Positions 27,796 to 38,496 of a stretch of 64,000 nucleotides of DNA are shown in pieces. Position 1 is the first letter of the stretch; each line of letters starts with the position of its first letter. The notes beneath the pieces are model-generated. The model was not told where the DNA came from, did not search any database, and worked only from the letters and a program-made list of their open reading frames with translations. The translations under genes were made by a program, and so were the position numbers. The stretch comes from Plantibacter elymi (nom. nud.) (GTDB lineage Bacteria > Actinomycetota > Actinomycetes > Actinomycetales > Microbacteriaceae): NCBI RefSeq assembly GCF_900177795.1, contig NZ_FXWJ01000002.1:558001-622000 (forward strand), read 5' to 3'.

Positions 27796-27846
27796 ATGCG
27801 CGGCCCAGTGAACGACGACCGACCCACAGGGTCGTCCTCGTCGTGA
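27796..27846 (+). CDS. Possible leader peptide before the histidine kinase
   Basis: A 16-codon frame (MRGPVNDDRPTGSSSS). Its ATG lies 6 bases after a TATCCT -10 box (27784-27789), so it would be the first codon of a leaderless transcript. Its TGA (27844-27846) overlaps the GTG start of the kinase at 27843 (GTGA). The geometry suggests translational coupling. The peptide itself resembles nothing I know, and the frame could be chance. Confidence 0.35.
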   Translation: MRGPVNDDRPTGSSSS

Positions 27847-29132
27847 CTACTCGGAAGCCCTCCTCCGACCGGGACCGGGCCGCGACGGAGGCCGCGCTGA
27901 TGCTCCCACGCCCACCCGGGGTCGTCCGACGCTGGTGGTCGAGGCATCCGTGGACCGCCGACTCGCTCATCGCCGCCGGGTACCTCCTCGTCGCGCTCTC
28001 GGTCAGCACCGTCGAGTGGTTCGACGTCGACCTGGCGGCTCAGCCCGGTCGCATCGCCCTCGCCGTCGCGATCGTGGGCATCACGACGCTCGCCGTCCTG
28101 CTCAGGCGACGGCGCCCGCTCGCGATGACCGTGCTCGTCATCGCCGTCGGGCTCGTCTCGGTAGCGCAGACGGTGGGCGTCGACGCGTTCGCGGTGCCGA
28201 TCCTGCTCTACTCGGTGGCCGTGTACCGGACCGTCGCGCTCGGTTGGCAGGCGTTCGCCACCGCCGCGGTGGTCGCCGTCCTCGCCCCGTTCCTGCCCTG
28301 GGCCGCGCCACATGAGCCGGGAGAGCCGCAGCAGACCATCATCTCGGTCGTCCTCTTCGCGCTCTTCGGGCTGCTGATCGGGATCAACGTCGGCAATCGC
28401 AAGCGGTACGTCGAGGCCCTCGTCGATCGGGCGGCGCAGCTGGCCCGCGAGCGCGACCAGCAGGCCCAGCTCGCCGCCGTCGCCGAGCGGACCCGCATCG
28501 CCCGCGAGATGCACGACATCGTCTCCCACAGCCTCACCGTCATCGTCGCGCTGAGCGAGGGGGCCCTGGCGACGAAGGACCCGGCGGCGTCACGGTCCGC
28601 CATGACCGCCGTCACCGACGCCGCCCGGGGCTCCCTCGTCGACATGCGACGCATGCTGGGCGTCCTCCGCGAGACCGGCAGTGCACCCCTCGCACCGCAA
28701 CCCGACGCCGCGTCGATCCCCACGCTCGTCGAGACCTTCCGCGGGCTCGGTCTGCCGGTCGCACTCACCGTCTCGGGGCCGTCGACGGACGACCCGTCGA
28801 TCCTGCTCGCCGTGCACCGCATCACGCAGGAGGCACTCACGAACGCGCTGCGGTACTCGGAGCGGCCGAAGCGCGTCGACGTCGTCATCACCACCGACGA
28901 CGAACACCTCGAGCTCATCGTCGAGAACGACGGGTCCATTCCGGACGCGCCGTCGCTCGGCGCCGGCCAGGGGTTGCTGGGCCTCCGCGAACGCGTCGCG
29001 TTCCAAGGGGGTCGGGTCACCGCCGGAGCCGTCGGCGATCGGCTCTGGCGCGTCCATGCCGTCCTCCCCCTGGAACCACGCCCGACGAGAACGTCCCCGC
29101 CGACCACCGAACCACGAGGAACCACACCATGA
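27843..29132 (+). CDS. Sensor histidine kinase (HisKA_3 type)
   Basis: Membrane kinase of 429 residues. About six helices lie between residues 40 and 185, a short coiled linker (AAQLARERDQQAQLAAVAER) follows, then His224 in REMHDIVSHSLTV and an HATPase domain (QEALTNALRYS; GLLGLRERV). It partners the regulator that follows with an ATGA overlap. The frame opens earlier, but those codons run through the pepN terminator. GTG 27843 is the first usable start, and ATG 27900 is an alternative that keeps the whole membrane domain. Confidence 0.88.
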   Translation: MTTRKPSSDRDRAATEAALMLPRPPGVVRRWWSRHPWTADSLIAAGYLLVALSVSTVEWFDVDLAAQPGRIALAVAIVGITTLAVLLRRRRPLAMTVLVIAVGLVSVAQTVGVDAFAVPILLYSVAVYRTVALGWQAFATAAVVAVLAPFLPWAAPHEPGEPQQTIISVVLFALFGLLIGINVGNRKRYVEALVDRAAQLARERDQQAQLAAVAERTRIAREMHDIVSHSLTVIVALSEGALATKDPAASRSAMTAVTDAARGSLVDMRRMLGVLRETGSAPLAPQPDAASIPTLVETFRGLGLPVALTVSGPSTDDPSILLAVHRITQEALTNALRYSERPKRVDVVITTDDEHLELIVENDGSIPDAPSLGAGQGLLGLRERVAFQGGRVTAGAVGDRLWRVHAVLPLEPRPTRTSPPTTEPRGTTP

Positions 29133-29803
29133 CCGATCCCGTCCGCATCCTGCTCGTCGACGACCAACAGCTCATCCGGCTCGGATTCGGCCTGGTGCTC
29201 GGCGCGGAGGACGATCTGGACGTGGTCGGTGAGGCTTCGAACGGCGCCGAGGCGATCCACCTCGCCGCCACCCTGCGGCCGGACGTGATCCTCATGGACG
29301 TCCGGATGCCGGGACTCGACGGGATCGAGGCGACCAGGAGGATCGTCGCCGCGAACCCCGACAGCCGCATCATCATCCTGACGACTTTCGACCTCGACGA
29401 GTACGCCTTCGGAGCGCTGCGGGCCGGCGCGAGCGGCTTCCTCCTGAAGGACGCCCTGCCGAACGAGCTGACGTCCGCGATCCGCGCGGTCCACGCCGGC
29501 GACGCCGCGGTCTCGACCCGCATCACGAAGCGGATGCTCGAACTCTTCGCGACGGCCCTCCCCGGCACACCCGCGGCCGCCGAGGACGGCTCGGCGGCAG
29601 AACTCGCCGAGCTGACACCGCGGGAGCACGACATCCTCGTCGCCATGGCGGAGGGGCTGAGCAACGCGGAGATCGCCGCCCACTTCGTCCTCTCCGAGTC
29701 GACGGTGAAGACGCACGTCGGTCGCGTGCTCATGAAGCTGCAACTGCGCGACCGCGTGCAGGCGGTCATCTTCGCCTACAAGCACGGACTCGTGCGTCCG
29801 TGA
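29129..29803 (+). CDS. NarL/FixJ family response regulator
   Basis: A 224-residue regulator. The receiver domain has Asp57 (VILMDVRMPGLDG) and the usual Thr and Lys switch residues (LTTFD, LLKDALP). The LuxR-type helix-turn-helix is LTPREHDILVAMAEGLSNAEI. Its start overlaps the kinase stop, so both are made from one transcript. The operon is unlinked in sequence to the other two-component pair in this window. Confidence 0.95.
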   Translation: MTDPVRILLVDDQQLIRLGFGLVLGAEDDLDVVGEASNGAEAIHLAATLRPDVILMDVRMPGLDGIEATRRIVAANPDSRIIILTTFDLDEYAFGALRAGASGFLLKDALPNELTSAIRAVHAGDAAVSTRITKRMLELFATALPGTPAAAEDGSAAELAELTPREHDILVAMAEGLSNAEIAAHFVLSESTVKTHVGRVLMKLQLRDRVQAVIFAYKHGLVRP

Positions 29804-29884
29804 CCGTTCACGCAGGCACCGTCCGGCTCGCACTCGGGCGGCTCACACGGTTCACTCCGGGTCGCTCGATACACTGAGGCCCAT

Positions 29885-30892
29885 ATGAACTGGGATGAGA
29901 TCTGGCCTGACGTGACCGCCTTCCTCTGGACGGCGGGGTGGAAGATCATCGGCGTGGTGGTCGTGATCGGCCTGGCGTTCGCCGCCGCATGGGTACTCCG
30001 ATTCGTCATCCGACGCGTCGTCGGCCGCATCGTGAGTGGCGTCAAGAAGAGCGCCGACGTGACCGACACGCAATCGCTGCTCGCCTCGCCGCTCGCCGCC
30101 GTCCGACTGGTCCAACGCACGCGGACCCTCGGTACCGTGCTCAGCAACATCGTCAACGTCACCATCGTCATCGTCGCGGCCATCCTCGTCGTCAACGTCA
30201 TCGACTCGAGCATCATCGGCTCCTTCGCCCTGCTGACGGCCGCGGTCGGTGCCGGTCTCGGTTTCGGCGCGCAGAACATCGTCAAGGACATCCTCAACGG
30301 CCTGTTCATGGTGGTCGAGGACCAACTGGGCGTGGGCGACGTGGTCGACCTCGGACCCGCCACCGGCGTCGTCGAGACCGTCGGCATCCGGATCACCCAG
30401 GTACGCGACGTCAACGGCACGCTCTGGTTCGTCCGCAACGGCGAGATCCTGCGGGTCGGCAACATGTCGCAGGGGTGGTCGCGGGTCATCATCGACCTGG
30501 CGATCCCGTACGACACCGATGTCGAGGCCGTCCAGGAGCGCATGCTCGACACGGCGAACGAACTCGCCCACGACCCCAAGTGGCGCTCCCGCATCCTCGA
30601 GAAGCCCGAGCTGTGGGGTCTCGAGTCGATCTCGGGCGACGCACTCGTCATCCGCTTGGTGATCAAGACGCGCACGAGTGCCAAGGACGACGTGGCTCGC
30701 GAACTGCGGATGCGGTTGAAGCGGGCCGTCGACGAGATGGACGTCAAGCTGCCGTCGCTCAACAGCATCGTCCTCTCTGGCTTCGAGGGTGCCGCAAGCG
30801 TGACCGGTTCGCGTCCCCCGCGCACCCACCCGACCACGGTGGTCCCTCCACGGGCGCCGAAGACCAAGCGACCCCCGAGAGGGCAGCAGTGA
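29885..30892 (+). CDS. mscS: Small-conductance mechanosensitive channel MscS family
   Basis: Inner-membrane channel that opens under membrane tension to release solutes on osmotic downshift. Of 335 residues, helices lie around 17-40, 80-100 and 105-130. The Gly/Ala-rich pore helix is AAVGAGLGFGAQNIVKDILN, followed by the MscS beta domain and alpha/beta C-terminus, then a basic Pro-rich tail (RAPKTKRPPRGQQ). A -10 like TACACT (29870-29875) and GAGG precede the ATG. GTGA overlap couples it to the globin gene. Confidence 0.94.
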   Translation: MNWDEIWPDVTAFLWTAGWKIIGVVVVIGLAFAAAWVLRFVIRRVVGRIVSGVKKSADVTDTQSLLASPLAAVRLVQRTRTLGTVLSNIVNVTIVIVAAILVVNVIDSSIIGSFALLTAAVGAGLGFGAQNIVKDILNGLFMVVEDQLGVGDVVDLGPATGVVETVGIRITQVRDVNGTLWFVRNGEILRVGNMSQGWSRVIIDLAIPYDTDVEAVQERMLDTANELAHDPKWRSRILEKPELWGLESISGDALVIRLVIKTRTSAKDDVARELRMRLKRAVDEMDVKLPSLNSIVLSGFEGAASVTGSRPPRTHPTTVVPPRAPKTKRPPRGQQ

Positions 30893-31317
30893 CCGACTCC
30901 CAGGCACCAGGCATGTCCTTCTACGAGCAGGTCGGCGGACACGCCACCTTCAAGGCCCTCGTGGACGAGTTCTACCGCGGCGTGGCCGGCGACCCCGTCC
31001 TGAAACCGATGTACCCCGAGGAGGACCTCGGTCCGGCGGCCGACCGGCTGATGCTCTTCCTCGAGCAGTACTGGGGTGGGCCGGGCACCTACAGCGCCGA
31101 ACGCGGCCACCCGCGTCTCCGGCTCCGACACCAGCCCTTCCACGTGAACCCCGACGCTCGCGACCGCTGGCTGCTGCACATGCGCGCCGCCGTCGACAGC
31201 CTCGACCTCGCGCCGGTGCACGAGGCGACGCTCTGGGACTACCTCGAGCGGGCAGCCCACGCCATGGTCAACACCTTCGACGAGGATCCGGGGGGACCGC
31301 GCCGCAGTCTCCTCTGA
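30889..31317 (+). CDS. glbO: Group II truncated haemoglobin
   Basis: Haem protein of 142 residues in a 2-over-2 globin fold. The recognisable residues are Tyr29 (B10, DEFYRGV), Tyr42 (CD1, PMYPEEDL), proximal His81 (F8, LRHQPF) and invariant Trp94 (G8, DRWLLHM), the pattern of the GlbO group. Proposed roles in the family are oxygen/NO chemistry and peroxide handling. The GTG start overlaps the mscS stop and GAGAGGG precedes it. ATG 30913 is an alternative start. Confidence 0.94.
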   Translation: MTDSQAPGMSFYEQVGGHATFKALVDEFYRGVAGDPVLKPMYPEEDLGPAADRLMLFLEQYWGGPGTYSAERGHPRLRLRHQPFHVNPDARDRWLLHMRAAVDSLDLAPVHEATLWDYLERAAHAMVNTFDEDPGGPRRSLL

Positions 31318-31334
31318 TTCCGGCCGCGCGGTCG

Positions 31335-31340
31335 TAGGAT
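31335..31340 (+). promoter_or_regulatory. Putative -10 box for the FAD-dependent dehydrogenase gene
   Basis: TAGGAT 32 bases before the ATG. The leader contains AAGGAG at 31360-31365 as ribosome site. Confidence 0.4.
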
Positions 31341-31372
31341 CGGACGCACGTCCGTGCCGAAGGAGTCAGCAG

Positions 31373-33055
31373 ATGCCAGCAGCCGTCCCTCCCAACCCGT
31401 CCGCCGATCGAACCGAGGCCGACGCGATCGTGATCGGCAGCGGGCTGGCCGGGCTCGTCGCCGCCGCGGAGCTGATCGACGCCGGCAAGCGGGTCATCCT
31501 GCTCGAACAGGAGCCGGAGTCGAACCTCGGTGGCCAGGCGCACTGGTCGTTCGGCGGCCTGTTCCTGGTCGACTCCCCCGAGCAGCGCCACCTCGGCGTC
31601 CGTGACTCGCTCGAGCTCGCGACCCAGGACTGGTTCGGCGCAGCAGCGTTCGACCGTCCCGAGGACCACTGGCCCAAGCGCTGGGCAGAGGCGTACCTCG
31701 ATTTCGCCGCTGGCGAGAAGCGCGCCTGGCTCCACGACCAGGGCGTGCGGTTCTTCCCGGTCGTCGGCTGGGCGGAACGGGGCGGTTACGGCGCCATCGG
31801 CCACGGCAACTCCGTTCCCCGCTTCCACATCACCTGGGGCACCGGACCCGGTGTCGTCGCACCCTTCGTCCGACGGGTCAACGCCGGCGTCGAGGACGGC
31901 ACGGTGTCGGCTCACTTCCGGCACCGCGTGGACGAGCTGCTCACCGAGGACGGCGCGGTCGTCGGCGTACGAGGCTCGGTGCTCGCCCCGTCACATGCCG
32001 AGCGCGGGGCCCCGAGCTCGCGCGAGGTCGTCGGCGAATTCTCGTGCAGGGCGCCCGCGGTGCTCGTCGCGAGCGGCGGCATCGGAGGGAACCACGACCT
32101 CGTCCGCGAGCAGTGGCCGGCTCGGCTCGGGACGCCGCCGACGACCATGCTCTCCGGAGTCCCTGCGCACGTCGACGGACGCATGCTGGCGATCAGTGAG
32201 CGTGCGGGCGGGCGTCTCATCAACGGCGACCGGATGTGGCACTACGTCGAAGGCATCACCAACTGGGATCCGATCTGGCCGCAGCACGGCATCAGGATCC
32301 TACCGGGGCCGTCGTCGCTCTGGTTCGACGCGACCGGGAAGCGGCTCCCGGTGCCGCTCTTCCCGGGCTTCGACACGCTCGGTACCCTCGCGCACCTGCG
32401 TGCCACCGGCCACGACCACAGCTGGTTCGTGCTGACCCAGCGGATCATCGAGAAGGAGTTCGCGCTGTCGGGGAGCGAGCAGAACCCCGACCTCACCGGG
32501 AAGGACCTCGGGCTCCTCGCGAAGCGCATCGGCCCGGGAGCGCCCGGGCCGGTCGAGGCGTTCAAGGAACACGGCGCGGACTTCGTCGTCGCCGACACGC
32601 TCACCGAGCTGATCGCCGGCATGCAGGAGCTCAGCCCGGAGACGCCGATCGACGCGGCGAACGTCATCGCCGAGGTGGAAGCGCGCGATCGCGAGATCGA
32701 CAACCCGTTCACGAAGGACCTGCAGATCACGGCGCTCCGCGGTGCCCGCTCCTACCGGGGCGACAAACTCATCCGCGTCGCCGCACCGCACCGGCTCCTC
32801 GATCCGAAAGCCGGACCGCTCATCGCGGTGAAGCTGCACGTCCTGACCCGCAAGAGCCTCGGTGGGCTGGAGACCGACCTCGCGAGTCGGGTCCTCGGCC
32901 CGGACGGGAACCCGGTGCCCGGCCTCTACGCCGCCGGTGAGGCGGCTGGCTTCGGTGGTGGAGGGATACACGGCTACCGCGCGCTCGAGGGAACCTTCCT
33001 CGGCGGGTGTCTGTTCAGCGGTCGGACCGCCGGCCGCGCGATGGCAGGCGCCTGA
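31373..33055 (+). CDS. FAD-dependent dehydrogenase (FAD_binding_2 / KstD-like)
   Basis: Flavoprotein of 560 residues. The N-terminal Rossmann motif is VIGSGLAGLVAAAEL, then E-rich ILLEQEPESNLGGQAHWSFGG, and the C-terminal FAD motif is PGLYAAGEAAGFGGGGIHGY. The layout matches the 3-ketosteroid dehydrogenase / fumarate reductase flavoprotein superfamily, closest in feel to 'FAD-binding dehydrogenase' proteins such as Rv0785. The substrate is unknown. The preceding promoter and AAGGAG mark a new transcription unit. Confidence 0.88.
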   Translation: MPAAVPPNPSADRTEADAIVIGSGLAGLVAAAELIDAGKRVILLEQEPESNLGGQAHWSFGGLFLVDSPEQRHLGVRDSLELATQDWFGAAAFDRPEDHWPKRWAEAYLDFAAGEKRAWLHDQGVRFFPVVGWAERGGYGAIGHGNSVPRFHITWGTGPGVVAPFVRRVNAGVEDGTVSAHFRHRVDELLTEDGAVVGVRGSVLAPSHAERGAPSSREVVGEFSCRAPAVLVASGGIGGNHDLVREQWPARLGTPPTTMLSGVPAHVDGRMLAISERAGGRLINGDRMWHYVEGITNWDPIWPQHGIRILPGPSSLWFDATGKRLPVPLFPGFDTLGTLAHLRATGHDHSWFVLTQRIIEKEFALSGSEQNPDLTGKDLGLLAKRIGPGAPGPVEAFKEHGADFVVADTLTELIAGMQELSPETPIDAANVIAEVEARDREIDNPFTKDLQITALRGARSYRGDKLIRVAAPHRLLDPKAGPLIAVKLHVLTRKSLGGLETDLASRVLGPDGNPVPGLYAAGEAAGFGGGGIHGYRALEGTFLGGCLFSGRTAGRAMAGA

Positions 33056-33058
33056 GGA

Positions 33059-33739
33059 TCAGGACACGGCGCCCGCGAGCACATGCCCGCGTCGGGTGCT
33101 CAAGCGCACCCATCCGCCTGAGCGGAAGACGGCCGCGCGCTCCGGCTCGGCGATGAAGCCGAGGGCCACCGCGGCGAACGCCGCTCCGGTCGGGAGTCCG
33201 TGGCCGTCGCCGAGGGGCCGGGACCAGACCTGCGACCGCACCTTCTGGACGATCTGATCGCCCACCGCCGTGGGGAGCGTCTCGGCGATCTCCGCGGCCC
33301 CCGTCCTGGCGACGAGTTCGAGCTCGATGGTGTCCACGTCGCCCGCCCGTTCCCAGCCGCCACGGGGCGGTGCCTGTCCGACCCACGGGGCCGTCCTCGT
33401 GGACGGCGGCAGCTCGAGCGGCACGGTCTCGCGGGCATCCGCCATCAGGTCCTCGGCAGCGACGCCGCCGAGCGTTCGGACGATGCGGTCGATGAGTTCA
33501 CGCGGGGTCGCGAGGACGTCGGCCGTGGCGGGTTCGGCGAGTGCGAACGTGCGCATCCCGATGATCGTCGGACTCCGGTCGAGCAGACCCTGCGGGTGCA
33601 GCACCGGGGCGGAGACCGCCAGGACGTCCCCGGCAGCCAGGAGTCGTACACCGGAATCGTCGATCCGGGCGGCGCGTGCGAGGAAGGTGCGGAGGTCGGC
33701 GAGCGAGGTGGCATCGAGGAGCTGCAAGGTGGTGGACAT
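33059..33739 (-). CDS. Conserved-looking protein of unknown function
   Basis: A 226-residue soluble protein with no signal peptide, helix or motif I recognise. It is rich in Ala/Leu/Val and has an all-purpose alpha/beta pattern (DTIELELVARTGAAEIAETL). Coding support comes from good codon-position bias and a leaderless promoter (TAGATT, 8 bases before ATG). The stop lies 3 bases from the stop of the convergent flavoprotein gene. Confidence 0.7.
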   Translation of the reverse strand: MSTTLQLLDATSLADLRTFLARAARIDDSGVRLLAAGDVLAVSAPVLHPQGLLDRSPTIIGMRTFALAEPATADVLATPRELIDRIVRTLGGVAAEDLMADARETVPLELPPSTRTAPWVGQAPPRGGWERAGDVDTIELELVARTGAAEIAETLPTAVGDQIVQKVRSQVWSRPLGDGHGLPTGAAFAAVALGFIAEPERAAVFRSGGWVRLSTRRGHVLAGAVS

Positions 33740-33798
33740 CTCCTCTCAATCTACGCCACCGCCGCGTGCGCTCCGGCACCGCGTCGCCAGGGCCTGGA

Positions 33799-33804
33799 TA
33801 GACT
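33799..33804 (+). promoter_or_regulatory. Putative -10 box for tesB
   Basis: TAGACT about 60 bases before the GTG start of the thioesterase gene, in the divergent space with the gene on the other strand. Confidence 0.4.
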
Positions 33805-33865
33805 CGGCGGGTCGGGTCGGGCATCGACGACCGAGCCTCGACCCTCGGATGAAAGGCGTGTTCGC

Positions 33866-34738
33866 GTGAAGGAACCGATCCACTCCCTGCTCACCGCGCT
33901 GGATCTCAGTGCTCCCGGTGTCCGAACCGACGAGGACATCTTCACCGGTCCGTCGCAATGGATGCCGCAGGGGCGGGTCTTCGGTGGTCAGGTGCTCGCC
34001 CAGTCCGTCGTCGCCGCGACCCGGACCGTCGACGCCGAACGCATCATCCACTCGATGCACGGGTACTTCCTCCGACCAGGCGACGTCGACCTGCCGATCA
34101 CCTTCGCGGTCGACCGCATCCACGACGGACGCTCGTTCGCCACCCGACGCACCCAGGCCTATCAGAACGGGGTGCCGATCCTCTCGATGATCGCGTCCTT
34201 CCAGACCCAGGACGAGGGCCCGGAGCATCAGATCGAGCTGCCCGACGGGATCCCCGACCCGGAGACCCTCCCGTCGGCCGCCGAGCTCCTCAGCGGGATC
34301 GACCACCCGGCGGCCGAGGCCTGGGCGACGGGACGCCCCTTCGACCTCCGACACGTCGGCTCCCCCGTCTACCTCCGAGTGGAGGGCGAGCGGACCACCC
34401 GGCAAGCGGTGTGGTTCAAGACGATCGAGGACCTGCCCGACGACCCGGCGCTGCACCGTGCCGCGCTCGCCTACGCGAGTGACTACACGATCCTGGAGCC
34501 GGTGCTCCGTCGTCACGGCGTCCCGTGGGCCACCCCGGGCATCAAGATCGCCAGTCTCGACCACGCCATGTGGTGGCACCGACCCGCCCGCGTCGACGAG
34601 TGGCTGCTCTACCTGCAGGATTCCCCGAGCGCCACCGGCGGACGAGGTCTGTCCCTCGGGCGCATCTACGATCGGGCGGGTCGCCTCGTCGCGAGCGTCG
34701 CCCAGGAGGGCATGGTGCGGTTCCCGACGCCTCGATGA
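33866..34738 (+). CDS. tesB: Acyl-CoA thioesterase II
   Basis: Hydrolyses acyl-CoA to free acid and CoA. The 290-residue double hot-dog protein has the TesB signature segments GRVFGGQVLAQS, HSMHGYFLRPG and SLDHAMWWHRP. The C-terminal VASVAQEGMVR holds the expected Gln, while Asp lies in SLDHAMWW and Ser/Thr lies between. The GTG start has AAAGG 9 bases upstream. It converges with a second, unrelated thioesterase gene. Confidence 0.94.
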   Translation: MKEPIHSLLTALDLSAPGVRTDEDIFTGPSQWMPQGRVFGGQVLAQSVVAATRTVDAERIIHSMHGYFLRPGDVDLPITFAVDRIHDGRSFATRRTQAYQNGVPILSMIASFQTQDEGPEHQIELPDGIPDPETLPSAAELLSGIDHPAAEAWATGRPFDLRHVGSPVYLRVEGERTTRQAVWFKTIEDLPDDPALHRAALAYASDYTILEPVLRRHGVPWATPGIKIASLDHAMWWHRPARVDEWLLYLQDSPSATGGRGLSLGRIYDRAGRLVASVAQEGMVRFPTPR

Positions 34739-34748
34739 CCGGCGTCGC

Positions 34749-35222
34749 TCAGCGCCGCGAGAACTCGATCGGATCCTCGACGAACGGCTCCCATGCGGCA
34801 CGTTCGACGTCCGAGATCCGGCGCGGCTTGAGCGTCTTGGCGTCCACCATGACGACCGTCGTTGAGGCTCGGGCGTACAGCGTCTGCGATGCCCCACCCA
34901 GCGGCGAGTAGACCTCGTACGCGACCTGCAGGCTGGCTCCGCCGATCTTGCCCATCCAGAGCTGGACGTCGAGAGGATCGCGCTGGTACGGGATCGGGGC
35001 CAGGTACTCGATCTCCTGGTGCGCCACGAGCGTCAGCGTCTCGGCCTCGAGGCTCGCATCGATGACCGCCGTCGGCGGGACGTCCTCCGACGCCAGCGTC
35101 GGGATCCAGAAGACGCGGACGCGCGCTTCCTCCAGCAGCTTGAGCATCGAGGCGTTGTTGACGTGGTTGAAGGCGTCGAGGTCGCCCCACCGCAGTGGGA
35201 TCGGCACGTGGAGTCTGGTCAT
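34749..35222 (-). CDS. Single hot-dog acyl-CoA thioesterase (4HBT / FadM-YbgC type)
   Basis: A 157-residue hot-dog protein. The N-terminal RWGDLDAFNHVNN carries the acidic residue (Asp16) and HVNN loop of the 4-hydroxybenzoyl-CoA thioesterase family. The probable substrate is an acyl-CoA of unknown chain. GGAGGG precedes the ATG at 7 bases. It lies downstream of ettA on the same strand but behind a terminator. Confidence 0.9.
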   Translation of the reverse strand: MTRLHVPIPLRWGDLDAFNHVNNASMLKLLEEARVRVFWIPTLASEDVPPTAVIDASLEAETLTLVAHQEIEYLAPIPYQRDPLDVQLWMGKIGGASLQVAYEVYSPLGGASQTLYARASTTVVMVDAKTLKPRRISDVERAAWEPFVEDPIEFSRR

Positions 35223-35268
35223 TGCTGGGCCCTCCGTGGGTCGGGGACGTACGGGTCGTGAACGGACG

Positions 35269-35298
35269 ACGGCCCACCGGCAGAAGCCGATGGGCCGT
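35269..35298 (-). terminator. ettA terminator
   Basis: A 13-bp stem ACGGCCCATCGGC / GCCGGTGGGCCGT (as read on the minus strand) with loop TTCT. The one imperfect pair is a U-G wobble in minus-strand RNA but a mismatch on the other strand, so it fits a terminator for ettA. Confidence 0.72.
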
Positions 35299-35309
35299 TC
35301 GCACGGGTC

Positions 35310-36992
<1,683 letters not shown>

Positions 36993-37005
36993 GTCGCCGT
37001 CCAGT

Positions 37006-38451
37006 CTACGGGCGGACCCTCCGTTTGCGCTGCACGACGACGCCCGCGATGACGGCCGCCGCCGCGATCGCGCAACTCGTCGTCACCTCGAGGAGCCGGG
37101 CGGGCCCGCCGAAGAACATCGACACCAGCAGCGCGACGAGCGCGACGACGACCACGACGGTGAGCCACGGGTGTCCCCACATGCGGATCCCGCCGACGCG
37201 GTCGCTGCTCTCCGACGGCGAGACCTGATCGAACCGTCGGCTGCGCAATTGAGCGACGGCGATCACGATCCACACGAAGATCGCGATCGCGCCGGTGGAG
37301 TTGACGAGGAACGTGAAGACCTCGTCCGGTGCGAGGTAGTTCAACAGGACGCACACGAGCCCGACGACGGCCGAGCACAGGATCGCGACCGCCGGAGTGC
37401 CGCGCCGTGTCGTCGCGCGGACCGCTCGCGGGGCCTCCCCGCGGCCGCCGAGCGAGAACAGCATGCGCGATGCCGTGTACAGCGAGGCGTTGAGCGTCGA
37501 CAGCAGGGCCGTGAAGACGATGATGTCCATCGCCACCCCGGCACCGGGGATCCCGGCGGCGTGCAGCATGGTGACGAAGGGACTGATCCCCGGCGTGATC
37601 TCCGTCCACGGCACCACGATGAGGACGACCAGGATCGAGCCGATGTAGAACAGCAGGATCCGCCAGACGACCGAGTTCACCGCTCGCCGGACGGCACCCT
37701 TCGGGTCCACCGATTCTCCCGCCGCGATCGTGGCGACCTCGGCACCGAACATCGAGAAGATGATCGGCAACAGCGCCGCCAGGACGCCGCCGATACCGAA
37801 CGGCAGGAAGCCCCCGTCGGTTGGAGCGAGGTTGGCGACGGTCGCCGTCTCGGTCGGGATGACGCCGACGATGATGAGCGATCCGAGCGCGATGAACAGG
37901 ATCACGGCCGCGATCTTGATCGACGAGAACCAGAACTCGAACTCACCGAACGACTTCACGGAGACGAGGTTGGCGGCGAGGAATGCGACGGTGATCACGA
38001 GCGCCGGGATCCACTGCGGGAGACCGGGCACCCACTGGCTGACGATCTGCGCTGCGGCCGTCGCCTCGATGCCGACGACCACGACCCAGAACCACCAGTA
38101 GAGCCATCCGATCGCGAGACCGGCCCAGGGACCGATGAATCGCGAGGCGTAGGCGGAGAACGACCCGGTCTCGGGCGATGCGGAGGCCATCTCCCCCAAC
38201 ATGCGCATGACGAGCACCACGACCACGCCGGCCAGGGCGTACGCGAGGATCACGCCGGGCCCTGCTGCGAGGATCGCCGTGCTCGACGCCACGAGGAGCC
38301 CGGCGCCGATCATGCCACCGAGGGCGATCAGCGCCAGATGACGAGGCTTGAGCGTGTGCGCGAGCGCCGTCGGCGCCACGGCCAGACGTTCGTCGGCCAG
38401 GAAGACGGCCTCGGTGGCAGGTTCCCCGCCAGGTGATGGGTTGGCGGTCAT
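37006..38451 (-). CDS. APC family amino acid permease
   Basis: Integral membrane transporter of 481 residues with about 12 helices. The family hallmark is helix 1 (LALIALGGMIGAGLLVASS) and the loop after helix 2 (LGEMASASPETGSFSAYASRF). It resembles the GABA/proline/aromatic amino acid branch, but the substrate cannot be named. ATG 38451 is selected over the longer frame because GAGGG lies 6 bases upstream. It sits directly upstream of ettA on the same strand (13 bases). Confidence 0.9.
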   Translation of the reverse strand: MTANPSPGGEPATEAVFLADERLAVAPTALAHTLKPRHLALIALGGMIGAGLLVASSTAILAAGPGVILAYALAGVVVVLVMRMLGEMASASPETGSFSAYASRFIGPWAGLAIGWLYWWFWVVVVGIEATAAAQIVSQWVPGLPQWIPALVITVAFLAANLVSVKSFGEFEFWFSSIKIAAVILFIALGSLIIVGVIPTETATVANLAPTDGGFLPFGIGGVLAALLPIIFSMFGAEVATIAAGESVDPKGAVRRAVNSVVWRILLFYIGSILVVLIVVPWTEITPGISPFVTMLHAAGIPGAGVAMDIIVFTALLSTLNASLYTASRMLFSLGGRGEAPRAVRATTRRGTPAVAILCSAVVGLVCVLLNYLAPDEVFTFLVNSTGAIAIFVWIVIAVAQLRSRRFDQVSPSESSDRVGGIRMWGHPWLTVVVVVALVALLVSMFFGGPARLLEVTTSCAIAAAAVIAGVVVQRKRRVRP

Positions 38452-38496
38452 GCAGTCCCTCGATTCCGGATCGAGCCACCCAAGAGGTGGCAACAT

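Noticed and set aside
27768-27842. Earlier start (GTG 27768) for the histidine kinase
   Set aside because: It lies in the 3' arm of the pepN terminator hairpin and upstream of the best promoter for the kinase.
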